A stretch of DNA of 6,885 nt, from contig JAQUOM010000082.1 in the NCBI GenBank assembly GCA_028717105.1, positions 1 to 6,885 of the forward strand. The letters run 5' to 3'. Below the pieces are notes generated by a model. The model was not told the DNA's origin, ran no database searches, and saw only the letters and a list, made by a program, of their open reading frames with translations. Shown piece by piece: positions 1 to 6,263 of the stretch (position 1 is the stretch's first letter; every line of letters starts with the position of its first letter). The translations under genes and the position numbers were made by a program. Source of the stretch: Candidatus Omnitrophota bacterium (GTDB lineage Bacteria; Omnitrophota; Gorgyraeia; Velamenicoccales; Velamenicoccaceae).

Positions 1-732
1 GTCCAGATTTGCCAATAGCCAGTGGAACACGTGCGCCTTCAAAAGGAATTCCGCCTGGCTTTCAGGCAAAGCGGCGGCGGGCACCTCTTCCAGGGAACCT
101 TTGGACGGCATCAACCTTTGTATTGTCCCGACAGCCCATGTATCGTTGATCTTCAGCGCGATGAAGTGTATCTCCGGGGAATTGATCCCGAATAAAAGAA
201 AAATACGATAGGCGTCGACAGCGGTTGCGTTTCCGTCGACAGCATTCTTGAATTCCCATTGAAGAAACGCCTCTTTTTCTTCCGGGGACGCATCTTTTAA
301 TTGCGAGAGGTCCCGATAAAAGGCCCAGGCGAGGTATTTTTTCTCCAGCTCGGGGGGCGCGTATTCAATGGTGGCATAACGGGATGCGGCGGACAAAAGG
401 TCCGCAACATTCTTCGAGCCGTAATCCTTGCCATGTTTTTCAGCGACACCGAGAAATTTAAAGAGCCAGGGGCGGTCCAACTGGTCTTTTAAGACAAGTT
501 TCAGCGTGTGCCCCTGCCTGGATTGATTTTCCGAAAGACGGAAGGTCAATTGGGAAAAAACCTCCTGTTCAAGCTCGAGGCAGGTTTCGTATGTCTTGAT
601 CAGGTCGTCGTAGCAGTCCGCCGCCGCCGCAGGCTCGATCACCGGCACAGGCAGCAGCACGGCGCAGCAGGCGATGACCAGGGCCCCGGCGGCGCGCCAA
701 AAACGTTGTTTTTGGGGCGACGTGTTATCCAT
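1..732 (-). CDS. Exported kinase-fold-like protein (PI3/4-kinase/HipA/FAM20C-type), 3' end beyond the left edge
   Basis: The reading frame is open from an ATG at 732 to base 1 (244 codons) and continues outside the window. An in-frame ATG at 744 is an alternative start; neither has a clear Shine-Dalgarno. The N-terminus is a classic export signal: a basic stretch (QKQRFWR), a hydrophobic core at about residues 14-32, and an AAAA-D cleavage-like site near 35-39. VIAC within the core weakly resembles a lipobox. The mature part reads like an atypical kinase: a candidate beta-3 lysine in PWLFKF (K92), a helical middle, a hinge-like GTIQRLMP near 202-209, then HVFHWLLANLD ending at D244. Hydrophobic-N-x-D is how the catalytic loop begins in PI3/4-kinase-like, HipA and FAM20C families (NxDxHxxN), and the next residues lie off the window. 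The kinase assignment is inference from pattern; substrate unknown. The start overlaps the 3' end of the upstream radical SAM gene by 8 bp, suggesting translational coupling. Confidence 0.72.
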   Translation of the reverse strand, partial: MDNTSPQKQRFWRAAGALVIACCAVLLPVPVIEPAAAADCYDDLIKTYETCLELEQEVFSQLTFRLSENQSRQGHTLKLVLKDQLDRPWLFKFLGVAEKHGKDYGSKNVADLLSAASRYATIEYAPPELEKKYLAWAFYRDLSQLKDASPEEKEAFLQWEFKNAVDGNATAVDAYRIFLLFGINSPEIHFIALKINDTWAVGTIQRLMPSKGSLEEVPAAALPESQAEFLLKAHVFHWLLANLD

Positions 733-1876
733 GAATGAGGTCATCTTGCCGCGGAGGGCGATGCCCGCTTCTTTGAACCGAAGATTTATTCCCCGAGGCC
801 CCGGATGCCCTTGCTTTATTTAAAAGCCGGACATTGTTATGCATGGAGAGATTGAACCGATGATGCAGGCATTGACGGCAGGCTTTGCAGCGGCGGCCAA
901 ATAAGCCGTATTTTCCGGCGAGCCTGATCTCCATGAGTTTCTTGGAAAACCAGATGTCTTTGAAGGATTTTTTGAGGATGTTGCCTGCGATCAGATGATC
1001 GGGTATCAGGGCGCAGGGCGTCACGTTTCCCTTCAAGGTAATATTCGCATAATACCACGCATTATAACAAGACGGCGGCGGCGGACTATCAAAAAATTCC
1101 CCTGAAGCGCTGTAGTTATCCAGCACATTGCTGCGGATTTTCTTAAACAGCTTTGTCCTGGACAGCGATATGAGCATGTTGTGGGCCTTTCTCTCCAGGT
1201 GGTGATATTTCAGGCCCAGGCAGGGATCGAGTTTATCGCAGATCATCTTTTTTACAGACAGGTAGTCTATGCCCATGCGATAAGCCCATGCGAATATTTC
1301 CGGCAGTTCCAGGTAATTCTGCGACGTCAGGACGTAGACGATGGTCAGCCTCGGCTTCCCTCTTCTTCTCTTTTTTGAATTGAGCAGGAGGCGGATGTTC
1401 GTTTGAACCGAGTCAAACATCTCGGCCGAGGAATGGGATTGCAGTTCTTTGAAACGTTCAGGGTTCAGTGTCGCCAGATTGATATCGATAGCGTCGACTT
1501 TCAAGACGGTGCTCAGGAGGGAACGTTGAAATGTGCCGTTCGTCAACAAGGTAATGGTCAGGCCTTTGCGGCGGATGTAATCGACCAGCTCGGTGAACCG
1601 GCTGTAAAGCGTCGTTTCTCCCCGCGCCGCCAGCTGGATATTTCGCACATTCAAATGGTAGCAATCGTCGATGACCCGCTTGACCGCATCAAACGGCAGC
1701 TCTATTTTTTTTCTGGCGTATGGAGGCCTGGCCTTCAGCAGGGGGGAATGGTGCCAGCAGTATACACATTTAAAATTACATGTATTTGTCAGTAAAAAAA
1801 CGACTTTTTGAGGGCCTGTCAGAATTTTATCTTTCGCCGCTCCTATGAGCCTGAGTTTATCGTCTATATCCATCAT
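725..1876 (-). CDS. Radical SAM/SPASM-like protein A
   Basis: This is a 383-residue radical SAM protein. The 4Fe-4S/SAM cluster motif CNFKCVYC places the three ligands at C33, C37 and C40, followed by WHHSP. The SAM-binding segment reads ARGETTLY (85-91), with Thr where most relatives have Pro (GEP). LLTNGT near 110-115 is the usual second SAM-contact region. The C-terminus resembles a SPASM or twitch auxiliary-cluster domain: C270, C288 after KGNVTP, then C330-x2-C333-x2-C336. A four-proline run (265-268) precedes C270. The last 25 residues are basic and low-complexity and overlap the next gene. It is a clear paralogue of the neighbouring gene B: both open with K-x-RLIG, a GP motif and CWxHSP, and share LIxGNILKxSF in the C-terminal domain. 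ATG-ATG at 1876/1873 leaves the start ambiguous by one codon, and no strong ribosome site is visible. Such proteins usually oxidise or cross-link a peptide or small substrate; the substrate here is unknown. Confidence 0.9.
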   Translation of the reverse strand: MMDIDDKLRLIGAAKDKILTGPQKVVFLLTNTCNFKCVYCWHHSPLLKARPPYARKKIELPFDAVKRVIDDCYHLNVRNIQLAARGETTLYSRFTELVDYIRRKGLTITLLTNGTFQRSLLSTVLKVDAIDINLATLNPERFKELQSHSSAEMFDSVQTNIRLLLNSKKRRRGKPRLTIVYVLTSQNYLELPEIFAWAYRMGIDYLSVKKMICDKLDPCLGLKYHHLERKAHNMLISLSRTKLFKKIRSNVLDNYSASGEFFDSPPPPSCYNAWYYANITLKGNVTPCALIPDHLIAGNILKKSFKDIWFSKKLMEIRLAGKYGLFGRRCKACRQCLHHRFNLSMHNNVRLLNKARASGASGNKSSVQRSGHRPPRQDDLIHG

Positions 1877-1941
1877 GATTTTTTGTGCTATCTGTCCCTG
1901 TGTTCCGGTGATGAGGCCTATTTGGGCAGGATGATGCCACG

Positions 1942-1964
1942 AAAGAACGGCGGCCTTGCCGCCG
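1942..1964 (-). terminator. GC-rich hairpin after radical SAM gene B (terminator or attenuator)
   Basis: Two bases after the stop codon of gene B, the minus-strand transcript would form a perfect seven-pair all-GC stem (CGGCGGC / GCCGCCG) with an AAG loop, followed by TTCTTT. The stem is strong but the U-tract is interrupted, so it may terminate only partially and let some transcripts read into gene A, whose start lies 66 bases further on. Confidence 0.5.
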
Positions 1965-1966
1965 GC

Positions 1967-3049
1967 CTATGCCGACGGCAGCTTGAGGCTGTCTTTTGCG
2001 TCACGGATATTTGTGTTTTCTTCAAGAAAGCAGCACGACCGGCAGGCGTCAAAAGTCCGCGATAAAAAGCCCGATGCCCCTTTCGCGCGGAAGGCCTGGT
2101 ATTCCCGGGAGCACCAGAGTTGCGTGAAAGACCGTTTCAAGATATTGCCGATCAGGAATTCATTGTTTACCGAACAGCATCCCCAGACGTTTCCCTCTTC
2201 CGTTAAAAAAGCCTTGAACCAGCCGAGATAGCAATGCCCGGGGTCCCTGCTTTTGGCCGTCCGTTCCAGAAAATAGCCGAACTCCCGGTAGTTATAAAAG
2301 ACGTTTGCGTTCGTATGCGCATAGGCAGGGTCCCGGTACAGCTTTTCAAGGATTGTTTCACATGTCTTGAGCATTGCGGGAGTCAATCTCAAATGCTGGT
2401 TCGTCCGGTTCGTCCGGATATATCTGATGGCGAGCTCTTTGACATCGAACTCCTTGGCAATCTTAAAGATCGACGGCAATCCCCGGTAGTTGGCGGCGTT
2501 CAGGATATAGTGAATGCAGACACGCAGCTTATGGCGGGGGAATTTGCCGAGATAAGCGATATTGCGGATGACCTGATCAAAAAAAAATTGATTGTTGTTC
2601 GCCTGTAATTTTTGGTATTCTGAAGCCGTAGTCGCTGAGAGATTGATCCTGACGTCGTTGATTTTCGAGACTGCGTTGAGCAGCCGGTCCGGGAACGTGC
2701 CGTTCGTCTGCAGCGTCAAAAGAAATCCCTTGTTGTGGGCATAGTCGACGATCTCTTCGAACCCCGGATGGACTGTCGGCTCACCCTTGGCGGAAATGCA
2801 GATATGCCGCACCTTGAGCTTGCGGCATTCGTCCAGGGTTTTAAAAAGCGCGGCGGTATCGATTTTCTGGCCGGCCTGGAAACGGGGACGGCCCTGCGGG
2901 GTTTGATGGGGTGAATGATACCAGCAATACGCGCAGGCGAGATTGCATGAATTGATGATATGCAAATGAAGCGAGTAAGGGCCGACCAGGACCCGTTTTT
3001 TTAAAATTCCGATCAAACGGTATTTTTCGTAAGGATCGTCTCGAAGCAT
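1967..3049 (-). CDS. Radical SAM/SPASM-like protein B
   Basis: This is a 360-residue radical SAM protein with cluster motif CNLACAYC (C35, C39, C42) followed by WYHSP. It has a canonical KGEPTVHP (GEP at 89-91) and LQTNGT near 113-118. The C-terminal auxiliary-cluster region has C273, C291/C292, then C336-x2-C339/C340. The open frame extends upstream to an ATG at 3157. The start at 3049 is preferred because it aligns with its paralogue A (MLRDDPYEKYRLIG against MMDIDDKLRLIG) and because the longer version would overlap the divergent kinase-like gene and cross its promoter region. No Shine-Dalgarno precedes 3049. A TATAAT box ends ten bases upstream of the start, so the mRNA may be leaderless or nearly so. 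A nine-base tandem duplication encodes RTNRTN (212-217), and a run of nine T encodes three Phe (155-157). Substrate unknown. Confidence 0.9.
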   Translation of the reverse strand: MLRDDPYEKYRLIGILKKRVLVGPYSLHLHIINSCNLACAYCWYHSPHQTPQGRPRFQAGQKIDTAALFKTLDECRKLKVRHICISAKGEPTVHPGFEEIVDYAHNKGFLLTLQTNGTFPDRLLNAVSKINDVRINLSATTASEYQKLQANNNQFFFDQVIRNIAYLGKFPRHKLRVCIHYILNAANYRGLPSIFKIAKEFDVKELAIRYIRTNRTNQHLRLTPAMLKTCETILEKLYRDPAYAHTNANVFYNYREFGYFLERTAKSRDPGHCYLGWFKAFLTEEGNVWGCCSVNNEFLIGNILKRSFTQLWCSREYQAFRAKGASGFLSRTFDACRSCCFLEENTNIRDAKDSLKLPSA

Positions 3050-3057
3050 ATGGCGTT

Positions 3058-3069
3058 TATTATATAATA
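3058..3069. promoter_or_regulatory. Palindromic element with TATAAT on both strands, divergent promoter
   Basis: TATTATATAATA is a perfect 12-bp palindrome, so it contains a consensus -10 hexamer on each strand (plus 3063-3068; minus 3064-3059). On the minus strand TTGCAG (3087-3082) lies 17 bp upstream of the -10 and could be a weak -35. The plus-strand -35 is poor. The element lies between the start of radical SAM gene B (3049, minus) and the start of the kinase-like gene (3090, plus). Both transcripts would have very short leaders. Confidence 0.5.
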
Positions 3070-3089
3070 GAGGCATATATTCTGCAAGC

Positions 3090-4175
3090 ATGCCTCTGTT
3101 GCCGGATGCCCCCATGAAGATAAAAAGAACCGTTAGTCCAGGCGTAAAACATGTCACAGGAGGGCTTGACGCCAGGGTCTTCGACCTTCGCCCCTTCCCT
3201 TTCTCCGGTAAGGCGATCGAACGCCTTTGCGGGGCATATCATATCGGCAAGCTCGAATGCTTCGTTCCTGAAAGGAACATCCGTGTTTCGCATTCGAATT
3301 TCATCGTTTATGTGAAGACGGCGCGTGGAGAATTTTTTCTGAAATTTTATACCAGGGAGCGCCCGGAATCCTTCCTGCGGGAATTTGCCGTCAATCGTTT
3401 TCTTGTCGGGCGCCGTTTTCCTGTTCCCGTTATGCTGACGGCAGGCCGGCAAAAACCTTTTGTGCGCCTCCCGGGAGCTTATGCGGCATGTTATGATTGG
3501 ATAGATGCAAGGCCTTTATACGATTTTTCGTTCAACGGCCACTTATTGTCCGGCGTCGCAGATACGATGGTCGGAATGCGAAGCTTGTTGCGCGGTTTTT
3601 CCCGTCGCCATCCCGGATCCTGCGGGATATCTGAGCCTTTTGACCAGCGCCTTGCAGCGTTATATGCGGCCTTGGGCAGGTTCGGTGCCTGGAAACAGGC
3701 TGCCGTTTTTTTCCGCGTCCTGGACCGGCTTGAGGGGTTTTATCGCAGTCACCGCTCGCTGTTTACGCCGGCCCTCCTTCACGCCAATCTCGGATTGAGC
3801 AACATTTTAATGAAACGGGGTCGGTTTTTTGTCGTGGACCTGGCACACGTCAAAAGTGATTTCGACCAGCAGGATCTGGCAAGCATGTGTTTTTCGCTTT
3901 ATCTTTTCAATATGCCGCTGGGCCGCGTTAAGGCTTTTGCCCGGATGTTTTTGGGGATGGAGAGAGATCCGCGGGGGCAAGAGGCTTTATGGCATGCTCT
4001 TTTTTTAAGGCTGGCGGTTCAGAAGCTTGAAAAGACGCTTGACAAGGAGGCCAAGGTGCTGTCATTGCACAAGGATAGCGCGCTGGTCCGTTCATATCTC
4101 CATCATATTCATCAACGTAAAACGCAGCTCCTGGGCGTCATAGACGTTCTTGGCAGGGAGCTGCCGTCCGCCTGA
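3090..4175 (+). CDS. APH/CotS/homoserine-kinase-fold protein with Asn at the catalytic Asp position
   Basis: The 361-residue protein follows the aminoglycoside phosphotransferase-like (PF01636-type) plan used by small-molecule kinases such as homoserine kinase II and CotS. Visible features are a nucleotide-binding hairpin HSNFIVYVKTARGEFFLKFY with candidate ATP-contacting K85, an alpha-C-like REFAVNRFL (E98), a hinge-like YDWIDARPL (135-143), the catalytic loop HANLGLSNIL (231-240), and the metal-binding strand FVVDLAH (D250) followed by QQDLA (D262). The usual loop is HxDxxxxN; here the Asp is Asn (N233, codon AAT, one transition from GAT), while H231, N238 and D250 are kept. It may therefore be weakly active or a pseudokinase, or use a different base. 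ATG 3090 is preferred; ATG 3114 is an alternative, and neither has a good Shine-Dalgarno. The gene converges on the next minus-strand gene with a 22-bp gap containing no obvious terminator. Substrate unknown. Confidence 0.82.
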   Translation: MPLLPDAPMKIKRTVSPGVKHVTGGLDARVFDLRPFPFSGKAIERLCGAYHIGKLECFVPERNIRVSHSNFIVYVKTARGEFFLKFYTRERPESFLREFAVNRFLVGRRFPVPVMLTAGRQKPFVRLPGAYAACYDWIDARPLYDFSFNGHLLSGVADTMVGMRSLLRGFSRRHPGSCGISEPFDQRLAALYAALGRFGAWKQAAVFFRVLDRLEGFYRSHRSLFTPALLHANLGLSNILMKRGRFFVVDLAHVKSDFDQQDLASMCFSLYLFNMPLGRVKAFARMFLGMERDPRGQEALWHALFLRLAVQKLEKTLDKEAKVLSLHKDSALVRSYLHHIHQRKTQLLGVIDVLGRELPSA

Positions 4176-4197
4176 CACGCTTGCTTGCCCCCCTGCT

Positions 4198-5052
4198 CTA
4201 CAGAACCAGAAAATAGAACTGGGTGCGCGGCCTTTTGTCCAGGTCAATGCAGATATACGAGATGCGTATAATGTTGGCGACGGGGACCAGGGCTTGATAG
4301 AGTTTTCGCGCCGCGCCCGTCTTGTCAAAATGCCTCAGGTGTTTTTTAACATCGCTCGTGTCAACAGGGAAATCCGTACGCACGGACCACGCGTCGTTTT
4401 TCTGGTATCTGATGACAAGCATGACCTTCGGAGGCAGCCATCCTTTTTTCCAGCATTCTTTATAGGTTTTTATTGATTTATTCGTCAGCAGGTCGCTATA
4501 AATGGTAAATAGCGCATCTGTAGCAAACGGGCCATAGTAGATTTTCAGGCTCCTTTCGCCTTGTTCATAAAGATCCACAGCCGACATTCTTATTTTTCCG
4601 AAACGCCGGATATCTCGCCGGATGCGACAAGTATTCAGACGTAATTCCCCTGCAATTTTTTCTAAGTGCCTGCCGGGGTTTAATTTATTTTTTGACAGGT
4701 GATAATAATTGTAGAGCTTGTAGCGGGTGTCCTGCAGAAGCTGACGGTCTTTATAGACGGCGATCCCCATGCCGAAGCAGCTGTTCCGTTTATTCCCAAA
4801 CATGTATCGCTTTGCCTCTTCCTTAATGTTCAGAAGCTTGAAGAGGCGGCAGGCATCGTTTTTCTTTAGGGATGTCAATGCGATCCTTGAGGCGGTGGAG
4901 GCGCGCCTTGGAGACGACTCGCTGGAGACTTCAAACCACGGCTCCTGTTTCCTGAGACGCTTGATGGAAAAATACAGTTTCAAGGCATGGAAAAACAGAG
5001 GGTTTTCTTTCAGCCCGAACCGGAGTAATTTTAGGTCGTGGAATGAATACAT
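4198..5052 (-). CDS. Possible ABBA/DMATS-type (PT-barrel) prenyltransferase-like protein
   Basis: I do not recognise this 284-residue protein with certainty. It contains recurrent segments with the same shape, a hydrophobic strand, a turn and a strand ending in a basic or polar residue, one spacer and Tyr: FGMGIAVY...TRYKLYNYY (93-117; R110, K112, Y114), KIRMSAVDL...SLKIYY (153-173; K170, Y172) and IRISYICID...RTQFYF (262-281; Q278, Y280). A fourth strand pair is at about 209-228. Ordered K-x-Y, K-x-Y, Q-x-Y strands resemble the diphosphate-binding and tyrosine-shield residues of DMATS/ABBA aromatic prenyltransferases, and the second segment resembles the VxMTSMDY...VNLYF region of NphB as I recall it. 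Length fits the compact bacterial members. There is no DDxxD motif, as expected for that fold. The protein stops right after the last strand, without the usual terminal helix. Its start overlaps radical SAM gene C by 22 bp, so it is probably translationally coupled to C. It is richer in Lys, Tyr and Asn, and looks more AT-rich, than its neighbours. It is certainly a gene; the function is tentative. Confidence 0.8.
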   Translation of the reverse strand: MYSFHDLKLLRFGLKENPLFFHALKLYFSIKRLRKQEPWFEVSSESSPRRASTASRIALTSLKKNDACRLFKLLNIKEEAKRYMFGNKRNSCFGMGIAVYKDRQLLQDTRYKLYNYYHLSKNKLNPGRHLEKIAGELRLNTCRIRRDIRRFGKIRMSAVDLYEQGERSLKIYYGPFATDALFTIYSDLLTNKSIKTYKECWKKGWLPPKVMLVIRYQKNDAWSVRTDFPVDTSDVKKHLRHFDKTGAARKLYQALVPVANIIRISYICIDLDKRPRTQFYFLVL

Positions 5053-6164
5053 GTCTGTTTTTGTGTTTTAAGGCCGCAGATGACGCAGGCTTTCCAAAAT
5101 TTGTCCGTAAAGTCCATGGAAATGGCGCCGCGGGGAGGCGCAGACAGCACTTTCGTCAGAAGGCCGTCTTTGACATTGCCGTAGAATGTGGGGTCTTCCT
5201 TTGCCGGAAGCCCGAAAAGGATCCGTGTCGGGTTAAAGCAGCCGAAGATATCGCCGTTGCAATCAATGAAGAGGTTGTCGCGGCAGGCATCGCATGTCAT
5301 GAGCCCGTTCAGGCGTTTGATGATCGGGTATTTTTTTTCCGTCGGAAGCGTATCGCGGTTGAGGGGGTCCATCAGGGTGTGTGCATCAATGATGCGCTGC
5401 GTCTTTTCCATGAATTGCCGTATATTGGTGTGCTGCTGCAAAAGGGAGATCTTTGCGGCCACGCGGCATTCATTGAGCATGTGCTGTAAATCTTTTTTAT
5501 CCGGCGCCAGGCGATGATTGCCGGGAGTCAGGAGCATGTGGTGGAAATTGATGCGGAGCCTCGGCGTGCGTCCGAGGCGTTTTGCGATCATCTCATGGAA
5601 GCGTTTGACAAAACCAAGGGCTTTGCGTATCGAATCCTTTGTGATGACGTAGTTAACTTTGACCTCGACCGGGAAACCGGCGCGATCAATGGCATTCAGG
5701 ATGTCTGCGATATGCTTGATTGCCGGCCTGAAATATCTTTTGTTTGCCCCATGGACAGCCTGAAATTCACCAGGAGTTGTTGCGTTCATATTGATCGTCA
5801 AGATTCTCAGATGCGGCAGGATATTCCTGATGGATTTAAATTTCTGAAGATTGGTCAGGATCTCGATTTTGTAGCCCAGGCGGTGTCCGGCGGCCGCTAT
5901 GCGTTCAAAATGCGGATGCAGCGTCGGCTCGCCCTGCGATCCGATCTCAAGCGTTCCAAAACCCGCTGCCCTCGCCTGCTTCAAAACGGACATCCAGTCC
6001 TTAAGAGGCAGATCGGCGCGCTGCCGGTCGTGGAGATAGACGCAAAAAACACATCGGTACTGGCATGTGTTGGCGAGTGAAATCAGGAGGCGTTTGGGTC
6101 GATCAGGAGCCTCGGAGGCACAGCGCATGGTTTTGTTATCAGGCGTCGTTTTAGGGACGGTCAT
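5031..6164 (-). CDS. Radical SAM protein C with cysteine-rich C-terminus
   Basis: This is a 377-residue radical SAM protein. The cluster motif CQYRCVFC (C34, C38, C41) follows LLISLANT. SQGEPTLHP (GEP at 78-80) and ILTNL (102-106) are the usual SAM-contact elements, and INMNATTP (124-131) matches the barrel strand seen in A and B. The C-terminal region carries C291-x2-C294-x7-C302-x6-C309, a YGNVKDG segment (328-334), then C360-x2-C363-x8-C372, consistent with a SPASM-like auxiliary Fe-S domain. It is more divergent than the A/B pair and lacks their CWxHSP extension. The ATG at 6164 has AAGGGGG 14 bases upstream, a distant and imperfect ribosome site. The 3' end overlaps the prenyltransferase-like gene, so the two probably form one translated unit. 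The substrate is not deducible, but the overlap suggests both act on the same molecule. Confidence 0.88.
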   Translation of the reverse strand: MTVPKTTPDNKTMRCASEAPDRPKRLLISLANTCQYRCVFCVYLHDRQRADLPLKDWMSVLKQARAAGFGTLEIGSQGEPTLHPHFERIAAAGHRLGYKIEILTNLQKFKSIRNILPHLRILTINMNATTPGEFQAVHGANKRYFRPAIKHIADILNAIDRAGFPVEVKVNYVITKDSIRKALGFVKRFHEMIAKRLGRTPRLRINFHHMLLTPGNHRLAPDKKDLQHMLNECRVAAKISLLQQHTNIRQFMEKTQRIIDAHTLMDPLNRDTLPTEKKYPIIKRLNGLMTCDACRDNLFIDCNGDIFGCFNPTRILFGLPAKEDPTFYGNVKDGLLTKVLSAPPRGAISMDFTDKFWKACVICGLKTQKQTCIHSTT

Positions 6165-6263
6165 ATGTGTTATCGAAACCCCCTTATTGTATCATAAAAC
6201 TCTTTCCAGAGTCTGTTTTGAAGCTATGCCGTCGATAATAGCTGTTGACGAAAACCAGGCGTA
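6165..6263. promoter_or_regulatory. Divergent intergenic region between radical SAM genes C and D
   Basis: The 99-bp region must hold promoters for both divergent genes. For gene C, TACAAT (minus, 6191-6186) is a plausible -10 with no recognisable -35. A perfect 5-bp inverted repeat ACTCT-TTCC-AGAGT (6199-6212), roughly extended by AAA/TTT outside it, covers the expected spacer and -35 area and could be an operator. For gene D, no convincing -35/-10 pair was found; GATAAT at 6234 lacks a spaced -35. Confidence 0.35.

Noticed and set aside
62..259. Short minus-strand frame of 65 codons
   Set aside because: It is a shifted frame inside the exported kinase-like gene, which is open through the whole region and has a coherent signal peptide and fold pattern.
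611..634. GCC/GGC triplet tracts here and near 1073-1085 as a possible repeat element
   Set aside because: They are short codon runs (four Ala, four Pro) in unrelated proteins with different flanks, not copies of an element.
1403..1795. Plus-strand 130-codon frame opposite radical SAM gene A
   Set aside because: It is an antisense shadow over the most conserved part of gene A, with no recognisable motif.
3050..3157. N-terminal extension of radical SAM protein B starting at ATG 3157
   Set aside because: It would overlap the divergent kinase-like gene and the promoter palindrome, and the paralogue A lacks any equivalent of these 36 residues; the ATG at 3049 aligns with A.
4151..4198. Possible terminator between the convergent kinase-like and prenyltransferase-like genes
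   Set aside because: GGCAG-GGAG-CTGCC is a weak stem inside the coding end with no U-tract, and the GCAGGG/CCCTGC pair has a loop of about 30 bases.
5514..6080. Plus-strand 188-codon frame opposite radical SAM gene C
   Set aside because: It is antisense to a clear radical SAM gene with all cluster motifs and shows no domain pattern of its own.
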